64,000 nt of DNA, taken from the NCBI GenBank assembly GCA_033063855.1, contig CP093831.1:16058001-16122000 (forward strand), written 5' to 3'. This stretch comes from Smittia aterrima (Eukaryota; Arthropoda; Insecta; Diptera; Chironomidae). This document shows, one piece after another, positions 49,601 to 61,100 of this stretch. Below the pieces are notes generated by a model. It did not search any database. It saw nothing but the letters and a program-made list of their open reading frames with translations, and was not told the DNA's origin. Both the position numbers and the translations under genes were made by a program. Every line of letters starts with the position of its first letter. Position 1 is the first letter of the stretch.

Positions 49601-52600
49601 ATCGAAGAAGAAAATTTTTCTCGCTCCCATAACTGAAAACTTTCTCTGAGAAATCGGATACATTTCATTCTTGTTTTGCTCCTTTGCTCGCATTCGCGGA
49701 GAACAACATCAACAACACAATGTTCCCTTCTTCGTTACTTCGCTTTATGCACAAAAAAAAAGAGAATTTATTCATCACTGTTGAAGCAACTGAAGCAACA
49801 TCAAAAATGTATAAAAAGTAATAAAAGCAACGAAAGCGCGATAAGAATTCCTGAAAATTAGGATTGATTCGGAATTGTTTCCATCGCATTTGCAGTTTTG
49901 AAACGCATAACAATAACTTTTTGTTTTTCATTCGCCAAGAATAATTGCTCCTTAAGAAGGCTTGAAACTCAAATGAAGGATGCTGAGTCGCAAGTACTTG
50001 TTTATATTTTGTAACTTTAAAACTCACAAAACAACCGCTAGCGTTATCCGGGAATACCTTTCAAGTTCTGCTTAATCGAGAAATTGTTCAAAGCTTTGAC
50101 AATTGGTCTTTGATCAGAATGCGGAAAACTTTTCATGAAAACATAATAAAATTCAGTAGCAGCTGAACATCAAAAAAGAATTCTTAGAACTCTATGCAGG
50201 GTAAACAATATCCTCAAAGACTTGGAAGTATCCTGGAAGCTTAAAAACGAGTTTTAGAAGAATTATCGGCAGTTGACAGTAAATTTTGTTCGCTTCAACA
50301 TGACGGCGAATGAAAAATAAATCGTGCGTCTTAAGTTTTCTCCTTTCTCGATTTTCATCGCTGCTTGACGATATTACAGACAAAGTATTTCTCGACATCT
50401 TTTCCTCCTACCATCCCCTGCTTGTCGCGCTTCAGTTCATTCCTGAGTTTCGTTTCATTCACGCTGAAGCTTTTCTGGAAAAATAAATTATTACCTGCTA
50501 CCTGAATATGATGGCTTGAAGATTTAAAGCTTTTTTTTCTTCTCCGCTCGCGCGCGCCGGTGGTGATGGGTTGGTTGGTTGCACAACAGAGTAAATGAGA
50601 AGCAAAAGAGGCTGCGGAGCAAAAGGAAAAGGATTTTGACACAGCACATACATTTATGACCTTCATTAATATTTAACATAAATTCTTGGAAGCTCCATTC
50701 TGTGTTGTACCATCGCCTTTTGTTTGCATGCCAGTTGTTAAATTATGATGGAAAATTATGGATGAAGAGCAGAAAAAAGCAGCAGCAGCTACCCGAGCTC
50801 GCTCGACAGACGAAACTCTCTGAAAGCGGCAATTGGGAAATATAAAGTAATTTAAACGATGTTGTGGAGCCTTTTTACAACAACCACACTCATGCAAACA
50901 CAGAACTTTTAGCATCGAATTATCAACGGTGTCGTACAAATTCACGACGAATTAATTATTCCCTTTGCGCTCGAATAAATTTTGCCGAGATTATCGCTTG
51001 CAGATATTTGTTTAACAATTTTCGTTTCCAAATTTTTCTTCAGCACCTCCATCATCTATCGTAATTGAAGCCACGTCCTATAATGTGGTCATCGCTAAGC
51101 AAAATAACAAACTAGATGTTAAGGAAAATCAAGACTTGATGTTGTCATGCACTATCGCTAACAGTAAGCCAGCAGCGGAGATTAAATGGTACCGCGGGCA
51201 TGTTGAGCTAAAGGCATCCGACAATCGACACGATGTTGTCACTCCATTGGACAATAAACGCTTTACTGTATCGTCAAACTTGACGATCAAAGCAACGGCC
51301 AATGATGATCTTGTTGATTATACGTGCAGAGCAAAACATCAAGCGCTCTCACCAGATCATCCCATGAAATCATCAGTACAAGTTTCAGTATTAAAAGCGC
51401 CAGGCGAACCAAACATCGACGGTTACAGCAAAAACGAACGACTAAGAAGTGGCCAAGAAGTAGATTTAGTTTGTAGATCCTACGGCGGAAATCCTCCTGC
51501 TCAGCTGATTTGGTACAAAAACAATCGACAAGTCGTCAGTCAATACACAACATCGGGTCGTGACTCTGCCAGCACTTATCGCTTCAAAGTTCAACCGGGC
51601 GACAATAAGGCGCGACTAAGATGCGAGGCTAGCAACACCATCTCTGACAAATCGCTAAAGAAGGAGATCGACTTAAGCGTTCAATGTGAGTACACGCGAG
51701 ATTTTGCAATTCAAATTATTCTTCTTTCTCTCTCTCATTCGTCGCTCCCGCAAAAGTTTTGTGCAACTCTTTGCGGAAAAAAGCTTTTCTGGGGCGATGG
51801 GAAAAGTTTTTGGCATTTACCATCTCTGCTGTTATCAATTAACCGAACAAAAGTTTGTTTTATTATTTCATTGCAAAAGTGCTTGATCGACGTTTATTCT
51901 AATTCAATTTAATCGCTTTATTGCCCGCTCTCTCTAGCAGAGGCCAAGATAGCAAAACTTTTCCTTTAATTTTTATCGCTTTATGGCTCTGACCGAAACT
52001 TTTTCTCTCTAGAGTTCAACATTAGACATACGCTTTCGATTGAAACTTCTCTTTGCTTGACGTCGCGTCATTCCTTACTTTAATGATTTCTTAATTTATC
52101 TTTATTTCCTCAACAGTTCCGCCAACTCAAGTAACCATTGCTGGTCCAACTGAAGCAAGACAAGGCGACGTGGTTAACTTCCAGTGTTCAACTGCCCCAT
52201 CAAATCCCGCAGCGGAAATACGTTGGACGATTGACGGTAGACAAAGACGAACGAATGTCTCAGCGCAAGTGCCAAGCAACGAAGGCGGATGGATTTCAAC
52301 TTCGAACATCTCAATTAATGTCGACTCAAACAAACGATCTTTCTCACTTTTGTGTCAAGGAATTAACATGCAACTCGCCGACAACGTCATGACAACCCAC
52401 ATGCTTCATATTCTCTGTAAGCTGCTCAAATAAATTGTTCCAAAAATACTTTGACTCAATGAATTAAAAACCATTCGCAGATCCACCATCGCAGCCTGTC
52501 ATCTCCGGTTACACAGAAGGCTCCGTTATTCCGGCTGGCTCAAGTCAAAAGCTTTTATGCATGTCTTCCGGTGGCAATCCGCCAGCAACACTCACGTGGT

Positions 52601-55600
52601 TCAAGAACGATAAGAAGGTAAATAAAACGTGACTTTCTCCATTTAATTATTTTTCTCATCTCGTTTGTTGCCTCAACAGATTAATTCACAGACAAAGACC
52701 ATCAATAACTCAGTTCAATCAGAGTTGAATATCATTGCCAACATTACCGACAATCAAGCGATTTATCGTTGCGAAGCTCAGAATAGTGCTACAGACGTTC
52801 CCCTGCTTGACTCCAAGACACTCAGCGTGCACTGTAAGTATTCAAAATAATTTTACTCTTTGGCTTTTATGACTCGCGGACCACTCGACGCGAACGTGTA
52901 TCGCTCATAACTTTTTCTGCAGCATTTTTTCTGAAAAAATAACATCAGCGAACCAGAGAGAAAAAAAAAGTTTTCTGTTTGCAGAAGAATAAAAAGCACA
53001 AGAGATTTTTAATATTTGATTAAATTCTCTGCAACTGGAAGCGGCACCAGCTGTTGGTTTCTGTTTTTTTCTTGTTGTCCGCCTGGTTATTCGGTTCGAT
53101 CGGGAACTTTTCCTTCGCACACTCGGAAAAAAGCTGAAGAAAAACTTTCTTTTCGCCCCTCGTTGTCGTCATTATGATGATGTTTCTAGCCCATTCTGTC
53201 CCTAAAGAAACTTTTTTCTTTTTCACAGTTTTGCCAGAGACTTTAAAGATACGCGTGGAGCCAAAAGCTTTGACCGCGGGGACAGAAGCGAGTTTGTTCT
53301 GTGACTCAAGCTCAAGCAATCCTCCAGTCAAACTTGGTTGGTACAAAGATGGTATTCCGATGATGAGCGAAGGTGGAGTGACGAATCAGCCTGGACTATG
53401 GGGAGGCAAGATTTCGTCGACTCAAGTCAAGCTTAACATCACACAAGACATGAATGGCGTGAAAATCGCTTGTCAAGGAACAAACGAAGCTCTTCAGCGC
53501 AGCATTAATGAAGCCATTGAGCTGCAGGTCCTCTGTAAGTTGATTTTACTGCGAGACTTTTACGTTATCATCATGATGCTGGAGATTGTTTACAATTTTA
53601 ATTAAATTTGTTTTCAGTTCCGCCAAAGTTCACTCCGCCACCATCATCAACAGCAGTCGGCATCGAGGAAGAATCGTTAGTCATTGGCCTCGTGGCGTCG
53701 GGCAATCCAAGCAACATTCAGTACACTTGGACTAAAGAGGGTTCCCCGCTTGAAGATCACGGTAAGCGACAAACTCATATCAAATCTCATGTCATAGTCT
53801 CGAAAGCTAATCCTCATTAATATTCTACAGACAACCAACGAATCATCATCGATGGACCAACGTTGAATTTTACTAAACTGGCACGTGATGACAGTGGATT
53901 GTATACGTGCGAGGCTCTGAATTCCCAAGGCTCGACTACCATCAACATTACTGTTGTCGTCGAATGTACGTTTCATGGACCCGACCAAAGCTCTTCGCTC
54001 TCACTTCATGATGAATTTTAATGAATGTCCTTTTCTCTCTCTCTCTCTCAAATGCTACATGCAAACAGATGGTGCAACTATCAAGTCCATATCTGAAAAC
54101 ATTGTGGTGAATCCTGGCGATGAAGCCAAACTTTCATGTGCTGTTGATGGTAAGTTTTCATAGGAAAAAGCTCTTCCTTTGTCGTTGCAGCGCTATATTG
54201 TATTTTGATGCCTTTGTTTTGAATACGGTATTTTAATCATTGTAATGGAAGCGATTCTATGTTCATGTCAAAAACCTAATGCATTTGAAAAATGCAATCA
54301 TATTTTGCTAAATGTATTTTGCTCGATTATACAACTGAGAGCTTTCAAAAGTTCATTGAAAATTCCTTTGTTGGGTTGAGCTTTTAGCTACAATTTCCAC
54401 AGGAATTTACTTGATGAACATAAAAAGCTTTGTCTCATTGAAAACGACTCAAGAAGCTTAGCTTTGTGAAATTAATTCGATTAAAAACGCGAAACGATTT
54501 TGCCTTAAGCAGTTCGAGATTAAAATTCCGCATCGTTTTCCACTCAACATACTCATCATTTTCTTTTTTTTCTCTCTCCCTTGCACGTCGACTTTCTAGG
54601 AAATCCATTGAATGAAAATCATATTCGATGGGAACGAGTTGATTATGAGATGAGCGCCAAGACAAAATCAAGCTATGAGAACGGCACAAGCTATTTGCAT
54701 ATTTCTAACGCTCAACGTGACGATATCGGACACTTTAGGTGCATCGCAGATAATCGTGTGGCAAATCCTATTAGTCGTGATGTGTTATTGATAGTGAAAT
54801 GTAAGATGATTGAAATGGATTATGACGGTGATCAATTTATTCACAATTTAATTCTCTATTCGCTTCATGCAGTTCTTCCGGAAATTGATAAATCACCAAC
54901 ATTGCTTCGCGCAGCGAGCAATAAAAATGAAAAAGCTCGAATGGTGTGTAGAGTGCAAGCTGCTCCAAAGCCATCGTTCGCGTGGTCACGAGAGGGAAGA
55001 ATTCTAAACATCTCTCAGGTCGGAGGAAAATATTCAATTGAAAGTCGACAAATTGATCCGTTGACTTACGAGTCAGTTTTGATGGTTGAGAAGGTGGATG
55101 GCAATGACTACGGATTATATGAATGCAAAGCAGAGAACGAGCTTGGGAAGAGTGTAGAGAAAGTTCGTTTAGATGTGACATCAAAGCCTGACACACCTAT
55201 CGATCTAAGTGTACTCAATTCGACACATGATTCTGCAATTTTGGCATGGACCCCTGGATTCGACGGAGGAATGAAAGCGACATATAAAATTCGTTATCGT
55301 GAAGCGTCAGCTGGAAACGGTTATCATTACGTTGATAGTCCCCCAAATGCTCACAAAATGACTGTCGAACGTTTAAAGACCAACACAGTTTATTTCTTCT
55401 CGATCATGGCATTTAACAACCTTGGCGAGAGTGCGTGGAGACCCGATCTAACCAAAGTTCAAACAAGAAGTGAGTAACCGTAGAAAATTTCTTTTTTTTT
55501 CGTAAATACATTGTTTAATCGATCGACGACGACAACTTGTTGATCGATGAAGCAAGTCAATTTAAACTTAACAACAATTCCCCTCGACATACTTCAACCC

Positions 55601-57953
55601 TTTACTAATTTTCCCATAAAAAAAATCCCAAACAATCGTGAACACGTAAAATCAGTTGCACCGCAACCATCCATGTCGATTCTTACGACGCAACAAACCG
55701 AGACGACGGGCAGTCCATTCATGAACACATCTAAAGGACTTTTGATGCTGATTGGTATTTCTTCGGGGACTGGATTAGTTCTTATCAATATTCTGCTGAT
55801 CGCATGCTGTCTTCACAAGCGCCATAAGAAGAACTTGAAAGGAGGTAAAAGAATTCCACTGTGACCAAGGCGCATCATCATGTTGAGACAAATTCACGAG
55901 CAACGAATGAATGTAGAATTCCTTTAGCCATTTAGTTCCATAGTTTCCGTTTCCTGATTTGATTTTATTTTATCAATTCAATTCACTTATTTTGTTGTTT
56001 GTGCTTCTTTCTTTTAATTTCATTATTTCATTGGACCACAAAGGCCTGGAGGCTGTGCAAAAAGAGTTGAAAGACGATGAAGCTCTTCCAAAACTCCTCG
56101 TGTTTGGCATTGCTTTAATCGGACTTGGGCTTTTAATTGCAAACACAGCACTTGTTGCATGGTTCATCATCCGCAAACGAATTAAAGGTAAAAAACTACA
56201 CGAAAGCGATTTTTTCTGCTTTTTGCCTTCTCGCTAGTTGAAATGATTTTTCGAATTGTTTTATTTAATCTTTTTTCTCGGTTGGAACTCAGTTGTTGGT
56301 TCCCATTGTTGGACATTCGTTCGATATTGTTTTTATGTGAATTCCCTTGGACGATTTTCTCTTTGGCTGCTTTTTTTGCCACTGATTTTAAGTGTAATTA
56401 ATTTTTGATGACAATATTCTGCTTCGGTCCACCCTGAACAACAAATTGTTTGATGGGCTGGGCCGCACGAGAACAGAAGCGAACAGCAGAACAAAAAAAA
56501 AGTGGGAAATTGTCGGCGCCTTCGCAGCTATCCAAAAAAATAAGCTGAGAGAATGCATAAGAGAGAAACATGATGATGATGCCTTAATTGATTTTTTCCG
56601 TACGGTCAGTGCCTTCTTCCGTTGGGCTGGGAAGTTTCAATTGTCAAAGAAATTTCTTCCAGAAATTTTCAATTGTGACCGAAAGTTTTCTGGTCTTCAT
56701 CTTACTTAGGCACTGACCGAAGATAGAATAAAACTTGTGTACTTGAGGCTAACGAAATATCTTTGTTCATTTCTTCCTGTTCCACTTGACAGAGCCCACT
56801 GGCACTGCCAACAGCAAATCGGCAGCCATCGAGATGTATGCACCAAGCAGCTACAACGATACGGTGACTGGCGAAACATTATCGTCCGTTTCGGATAAAA
56901 GTGATTCATATTCAAACGATGGCAGTCAGCCAGATTTGACGGTAAATAAATTTTGCTTCGCTCTGTCTTCTTTGAAGCCGATTGAGCACAGTTAATCTGA
57001 TGGCACAGCGCGTACTGAAGGATATTTCAGCGACCGCAATGCATTTTTCATGTTTTTTGTCGTTCCAATGATTTAATTGTTATTCCAACTTTTCACCCTC
57101 ATGCCAACCCTCAGGAGGAAACCAATCGCAAACAACAGACATCATCAACTTATGTGGTTGAGGACTCGGACATTCCACCGCCACGTTATCAGAAAGATGG
57201 GCGCCTCTCGCCATACTATCAAACGAACAATTCAAACCAAATGATGATCCATCCAAAGAATTTACAAGTGCAGAACACATCACAGATGAGCTTCTTGCCA
57301 TCGTCCAATTACGATGATCAATTTATGAATCAAAAGAATTATGTAAAAATTCCGTCGCCTGGGCCCCCAATGGACGGCTCCTATTATAGTGCTTGTGATC
57401 GTTATCTCTCGTATCCTCCGATGGTAAGACAGTAAAAATGTCAATGAAGGTTCTTTTTACTAATTCAAATTTCTCTCTAAAGGATCATCCATTGGATTAC
57501 ACAGTTGCATCAGCGACATTGCCTCATAATATGTCTAACAATTCCGAGATGAACAACCATATGAGTGCTTCGCGCAGCAATACACTCAATCGACGCAATA
57601 GTAATCTGTTGGCGATGAATCATAATATCATTCCGCCACCAGATGTAACGCACACGACGAAGATGATGCCGTTGATGGTGAGTAGTGGCACGGGTACGTT
57701 GTATAACAGCAAGCCCAACAACCTCCCGCCAGGCATTCTCAAAGATCCAAAGAGAAATCAACAAAACAATGTAAATAAAGATCTCCAGATGCAATCGATA
57801 TTGATGCCGATGCCTTCGTTTGACGGCAGCATACCAAACTCGCATCACCTCAATGCAGCCCATCTCATGAACAATTTCGATGCAACGAACGCCAATCTTG
57901 CGAATTTTAATCAACAAATGGGCTTCCCAGAGACAGACGGTCACTTAGTATAA
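43653..57953 (+). CDS. sns: Nephrin-family adhesion receptor (Sticks and stones / Hibris type)
   Basis: Single-pass Ig receptor for myoblast fusion, nephrocyte diaphragms and cell sorting; it binds Kirre/Rst. Exons: 43653-43707 (exon extends to 43632), 47797-47943, 48009-48188, 51044-51685, 52117-52416, 52481-52617, 52680-52833, 53229-53534, 53618-53761, 53831-53965, 54069-54149, 54600-54800, 54873-55469, then 55656-55844 or 56044-56187, then 56793-56941, 57115-57423 and 57483-57953. Product 1398 or 1383 residues. After the signal peptide come nine Ig units (first: NLQVLEGSEALLRCEIS, QWVKDGFALG, DDDAEFQCQVGPA; later SSSSNPPVKLGWYKDGIPM) and an FN3 domain (PDTPIDLSVLNSTHDSAILA). Most junctions are phase 1, usual for Ig genes. 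The cytoplasmic part holds SSVSDKSDSYSNDGSQPD and DIPPPRYQKDG and ends DGHLV. Similarity is closest to Sns as I remember it; Hibris cannot be excluded. Confidence 0.92.
43708..47796 (+). other. Nephrin intron after the signal-peptide exon
   Basis: 4.1 kb. The longest open frame (45679-46185, plus, 168 codons) has a hydrophobic N-terminus but overlaps a 111-codon frame on the other strand and resembles no family; taken as chance. No RNA gene or repeat element recognised. Confidence 0.5.
48189..51043 (+). other. Nephrin intron inside the Ig region
   Basis: 2.9 kb between the exons for Ig1 and Ig2. Nothing recognised on either strand; the 120-codon minus frame at 49665-50027 is low-complexity. 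Confidence 0.5.
55656..55844 (+). other. Alternative transmembrane exon A of the nephrin gene
   Basis: 189 bases, phase 1 to phase 1. It encodes a Ser/Thr/Gln-rich stalk (PQPSMSILTTQQTETT), one membrane helix (GLLMLIGISSGTGLVLINIL, then LIACCL) and a basic stop-transfer sequence (HKRHKKNLKG). The acceptor is ...aaaatcag and the donor gtaaaag. Reading through the donor gives ...KGGKRIPL and a stop, a nearly tailless form. Confidence 0.75.
56044..56187 (+). other. Alternative transmembrane exon B of the nephrin gene
   Basis: 144 bases, also phase 1 to phase 1. It encodes an acidic stalk (LEAVQKELKDDEALPK), one membrane helix (LLVFGIALIGLGLLIANTAL, then VAWFII) and RKRIKG. The acceptor is ...ccacaaag and the donor gtaaaaa. 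It can replace exon A exactly; including both would give two membrane passes and misplace the tail. Confidence 0.75.
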
Positions 57954-58139
57954 GCATAAGTCGATCAAATCAGATCTGAGCAGAGTCTTTGTCATGACTT
58001 TGTTAAATGATCGTTCTAATTTTCTTTAAGTTTAATGATTATTTGTCGCCGCTTAGTTATCATACACGTACGTACATCACGACAAATGCGCAAGCAAACA
58101 CACAAAGAAAATACTCAAAGTTTTTTTTTATTATTGATT

Positions 58140-58145
58140 AATAAA
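58140..58145 (+). terminator. Polyadenylation signal of the nephrin gene
   Basis: AATAAA 187 bases after the stop codon. Confidence 0.5.
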
Positions 58146-61100
58146 AAACTGATAATTAAAAATGTCCTTAATTGACTGTTCTCGAAGAATGTTTTATAAT
58201 TAATTATATCGATTGAATCTTTGTTTCTTAGTTAAAATGAAAAGGATGGGAAAGGGAAGATTGTCTCGAGACACTTCTCTGAAGCCGAATCCATTGAAAA
58301 TGAGAGATTTTTAAGACGAAAGAAAAGAAATAAAAAAAAAATGAAACTTTAAGTGACGGATGGAGAAATGTTTAATTAATTAAATTACGAAATGACGAAA
58401 TGCTATTAAAAATTTACTATTAAAATATTTACAAATTTAAAAAATGATAAAACATCTTTAAAAGCTCCATTGATTTTTGTTTAAAAAGCAGAGAAGAGAA
58501 AAATCTCCGATTGATAATAAAGAGAAAGACGTGTTAAGAATTTTACTAAGCAAAAGATTGAAATCATCCCCCGGATAAGCTCAGATAATTAAAGCAGTTA
58601 TTTAAAATTCTTTCCTGTAATTAAACGTCAACAAAAGTGAATTAATTAAGCGAGAGTTTGTATGTCTGTGAGCTTGTGTGAATTGAAAGTGTCTCGACCT
58701 TTCCAACTCTATACGCAGCCCACGCATAGTCCGACTCGAAACTCAAAGAACTGTAAATATTACGAATAATTACGCAAGACACATTATTACAACTTTGTAT
58801 TAAATGAAGAATTTCTCGAGCTGTAAATAATTTTCCCCAAAAACAATGCGGAAGAAAAATGATAAAGAAACAACAACAAACAATAATTAAAAAATAAAAA
58901 AATGAAAAATATGAAAAGTGTTTGGCTTTTGGTAAAGGAAACGTTTGTGGATGAAATGAAATGCGAAAATTGTGAAGTGGAAGCTGGGAAAGATTTTTTT
59001 GCTTCGTCCTCATTAATAATTTATTTTCAAAGTTCAAAGTTTCCGAGAGTTTCTGAAATTTTAATCGATAGGCAAAATGTTGTGACGTCACTTGTTAAAA
59101 GCTTTTAACACTTAATTGCTTATTTTTCTTGTAATGTAAATGTTGGGAGTTCCAAGAATTCCTTAATAGCTTCCATAAATTATGCTACTGTGGAGTCTTA
59201 AGAATTTCGCGTTTCCCCAGAAATTCCGCGTTCTGCCCAACAAGAAGCTCTAACCCTCTCGTAGACACTACAAAACGTGACCCCGTTCAACTCTCTTGAA
59301 CCCTTCCATCCATCTTCTCTCTCTTTCCGAGAACCGTTTTTTAATTGCATCCGATTCCGATGCTTAATGTAAACCCCGGAAATTTTCATCTCTTTGTTTA
59401 CAGGACGTTTTTATTTGCTCGATAACATTTGCGACCTGACTGCCGGAAGCGGATCGATCAAGGTAAACAATCGAAGCGAGTCAACTTAATTAATTTGAGA
59501 AATCCTTCGAATCCTGTTCCAGAGAGAAAGCAGAAGCACTTTACAAAAGCGAAAGCTACAAATGATTTATGACAAGTTTGACGTTCGTTTTTGGTTGTCA
59601 GCTTGAAACTCACTCGCGTAGGTGTTGTTCACGTCTCAGCTTCATTCATAAAATTAACGTAAGGCGCTGATGAGGTATCGAATGAAATCTGTGTTTTAAA
59701 TATATTTCTCGCCTTGACGTCAGTTTCTTCTCGTTGGATACATTAATACTCATCGATCGTCTTACTACAACTCTCGGCAGATTAGAAGTTGAATGTCAGT
59801 GGTTCGACGAGATTTTCCTACCGGATAATTACCTCCAACCAACTGCTCTCGTCTCGAGAAGCAACGGTAACCGAGAATTGAAGAGAAAAACATGTTGTTG
59901 TGTGTCGTTGATGGAGCGGTGAGTGAGTGAGAACGAGATAAACTACAGCAACAACTCCGAATCTGAAAATTATTCAAATTATGAGCGTGGGTGACACACT
60001 CGCTGACCATTTACGAGTCTCGAAACCATAATTTGAGACTCTTTCAGCTCCGCTTAATTATTAATGTGTCCATTCGAATGAATATTTAAGTCGCAGCATT
60101 CGAGGGCAAAGAAACTTTGAAATGATAATAGATCGGCATTGATCAATTCAAGCGAAAGAGCAAAACGTCGCACGGCATGTGGCGAATTTCCGAAGGGAGA
60201 CAAATAACTTGGGATTAAGCTGACAGCTTTTGGGCTACGGTGGAGAAGCTAAGAGCTGAGAAACCACAGCATTTGCATATTTACATAACAATTTACATCC
60301 CCTCAAAGCTCAAGCCGCTCTCCATGCAAAAGCCGTCGAGAATTGAAAGATCAAACCGCAAAATGTTCTTTGGAATTTCCATTTCTGTCTTTCATAGAAC
60401 TATTAAATTGAGAATGGTTTGTAGGAGCGTTGGCCATTGAGCGATTGAATGGCTCGAGTTCATTTTATTGTTTCTTTATTAGATTAACACGCTCTCAAAA
60501 TTCTCTAAGCTCGGTTCGAGTGTCTCGTGTTTGAAGCAACATTGAAATGGGTTTCGGAAGCAAGAAAAAGGTGTTTTGACACATCGTAGTCGAAAAGACG
60601 TGAAGCAGATCATTATCGAGTGTGTGAAAAAGAGTGAAAACTCACCCGAGCAGAAAGAGCGATAATTTTCACGTAATTTTCCGTCTGAATTAACCCTCGA
60701 CATTCAGACATTCATACGACACGGCTTTAGCTTGCACTCGGCAACAATTGCACTTCGTATTATCGTCAAATTAAAAACTTGTTAAATTCGAGTGAACAAA
60801 AGCAATTAATGTCAACTGAAATCTCTCCAATAAAACAGCGGCAAGTGACATCAAAATGCTATGAGTTTGTAACTTTTTTTTCCTTCAGAAAGTGAATTTA
60901 TTCGAAATGACATAAAATATATTCTACACGAACTGATAATGTTGTAAATTATTTATATCTCCTAAGGTAAAAATAAATATCTGAGAAGGAGGTCTCGAAT
61001 GAAGTTTATTTGGAAAATGAAAATGGATTTTAACGAGGCTAATTGATAGTCCAATTCGCTCTCCGTCTCACTGATATTCATTGAAAAATAAATAAATATG

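Noticed and set aside
58642..59091. 149-codon minus-strand frame after the nephrin gene
   Set aside because: No motif; low-complexity Phe/Cys run derived from A-rich sequence of the plus strand.
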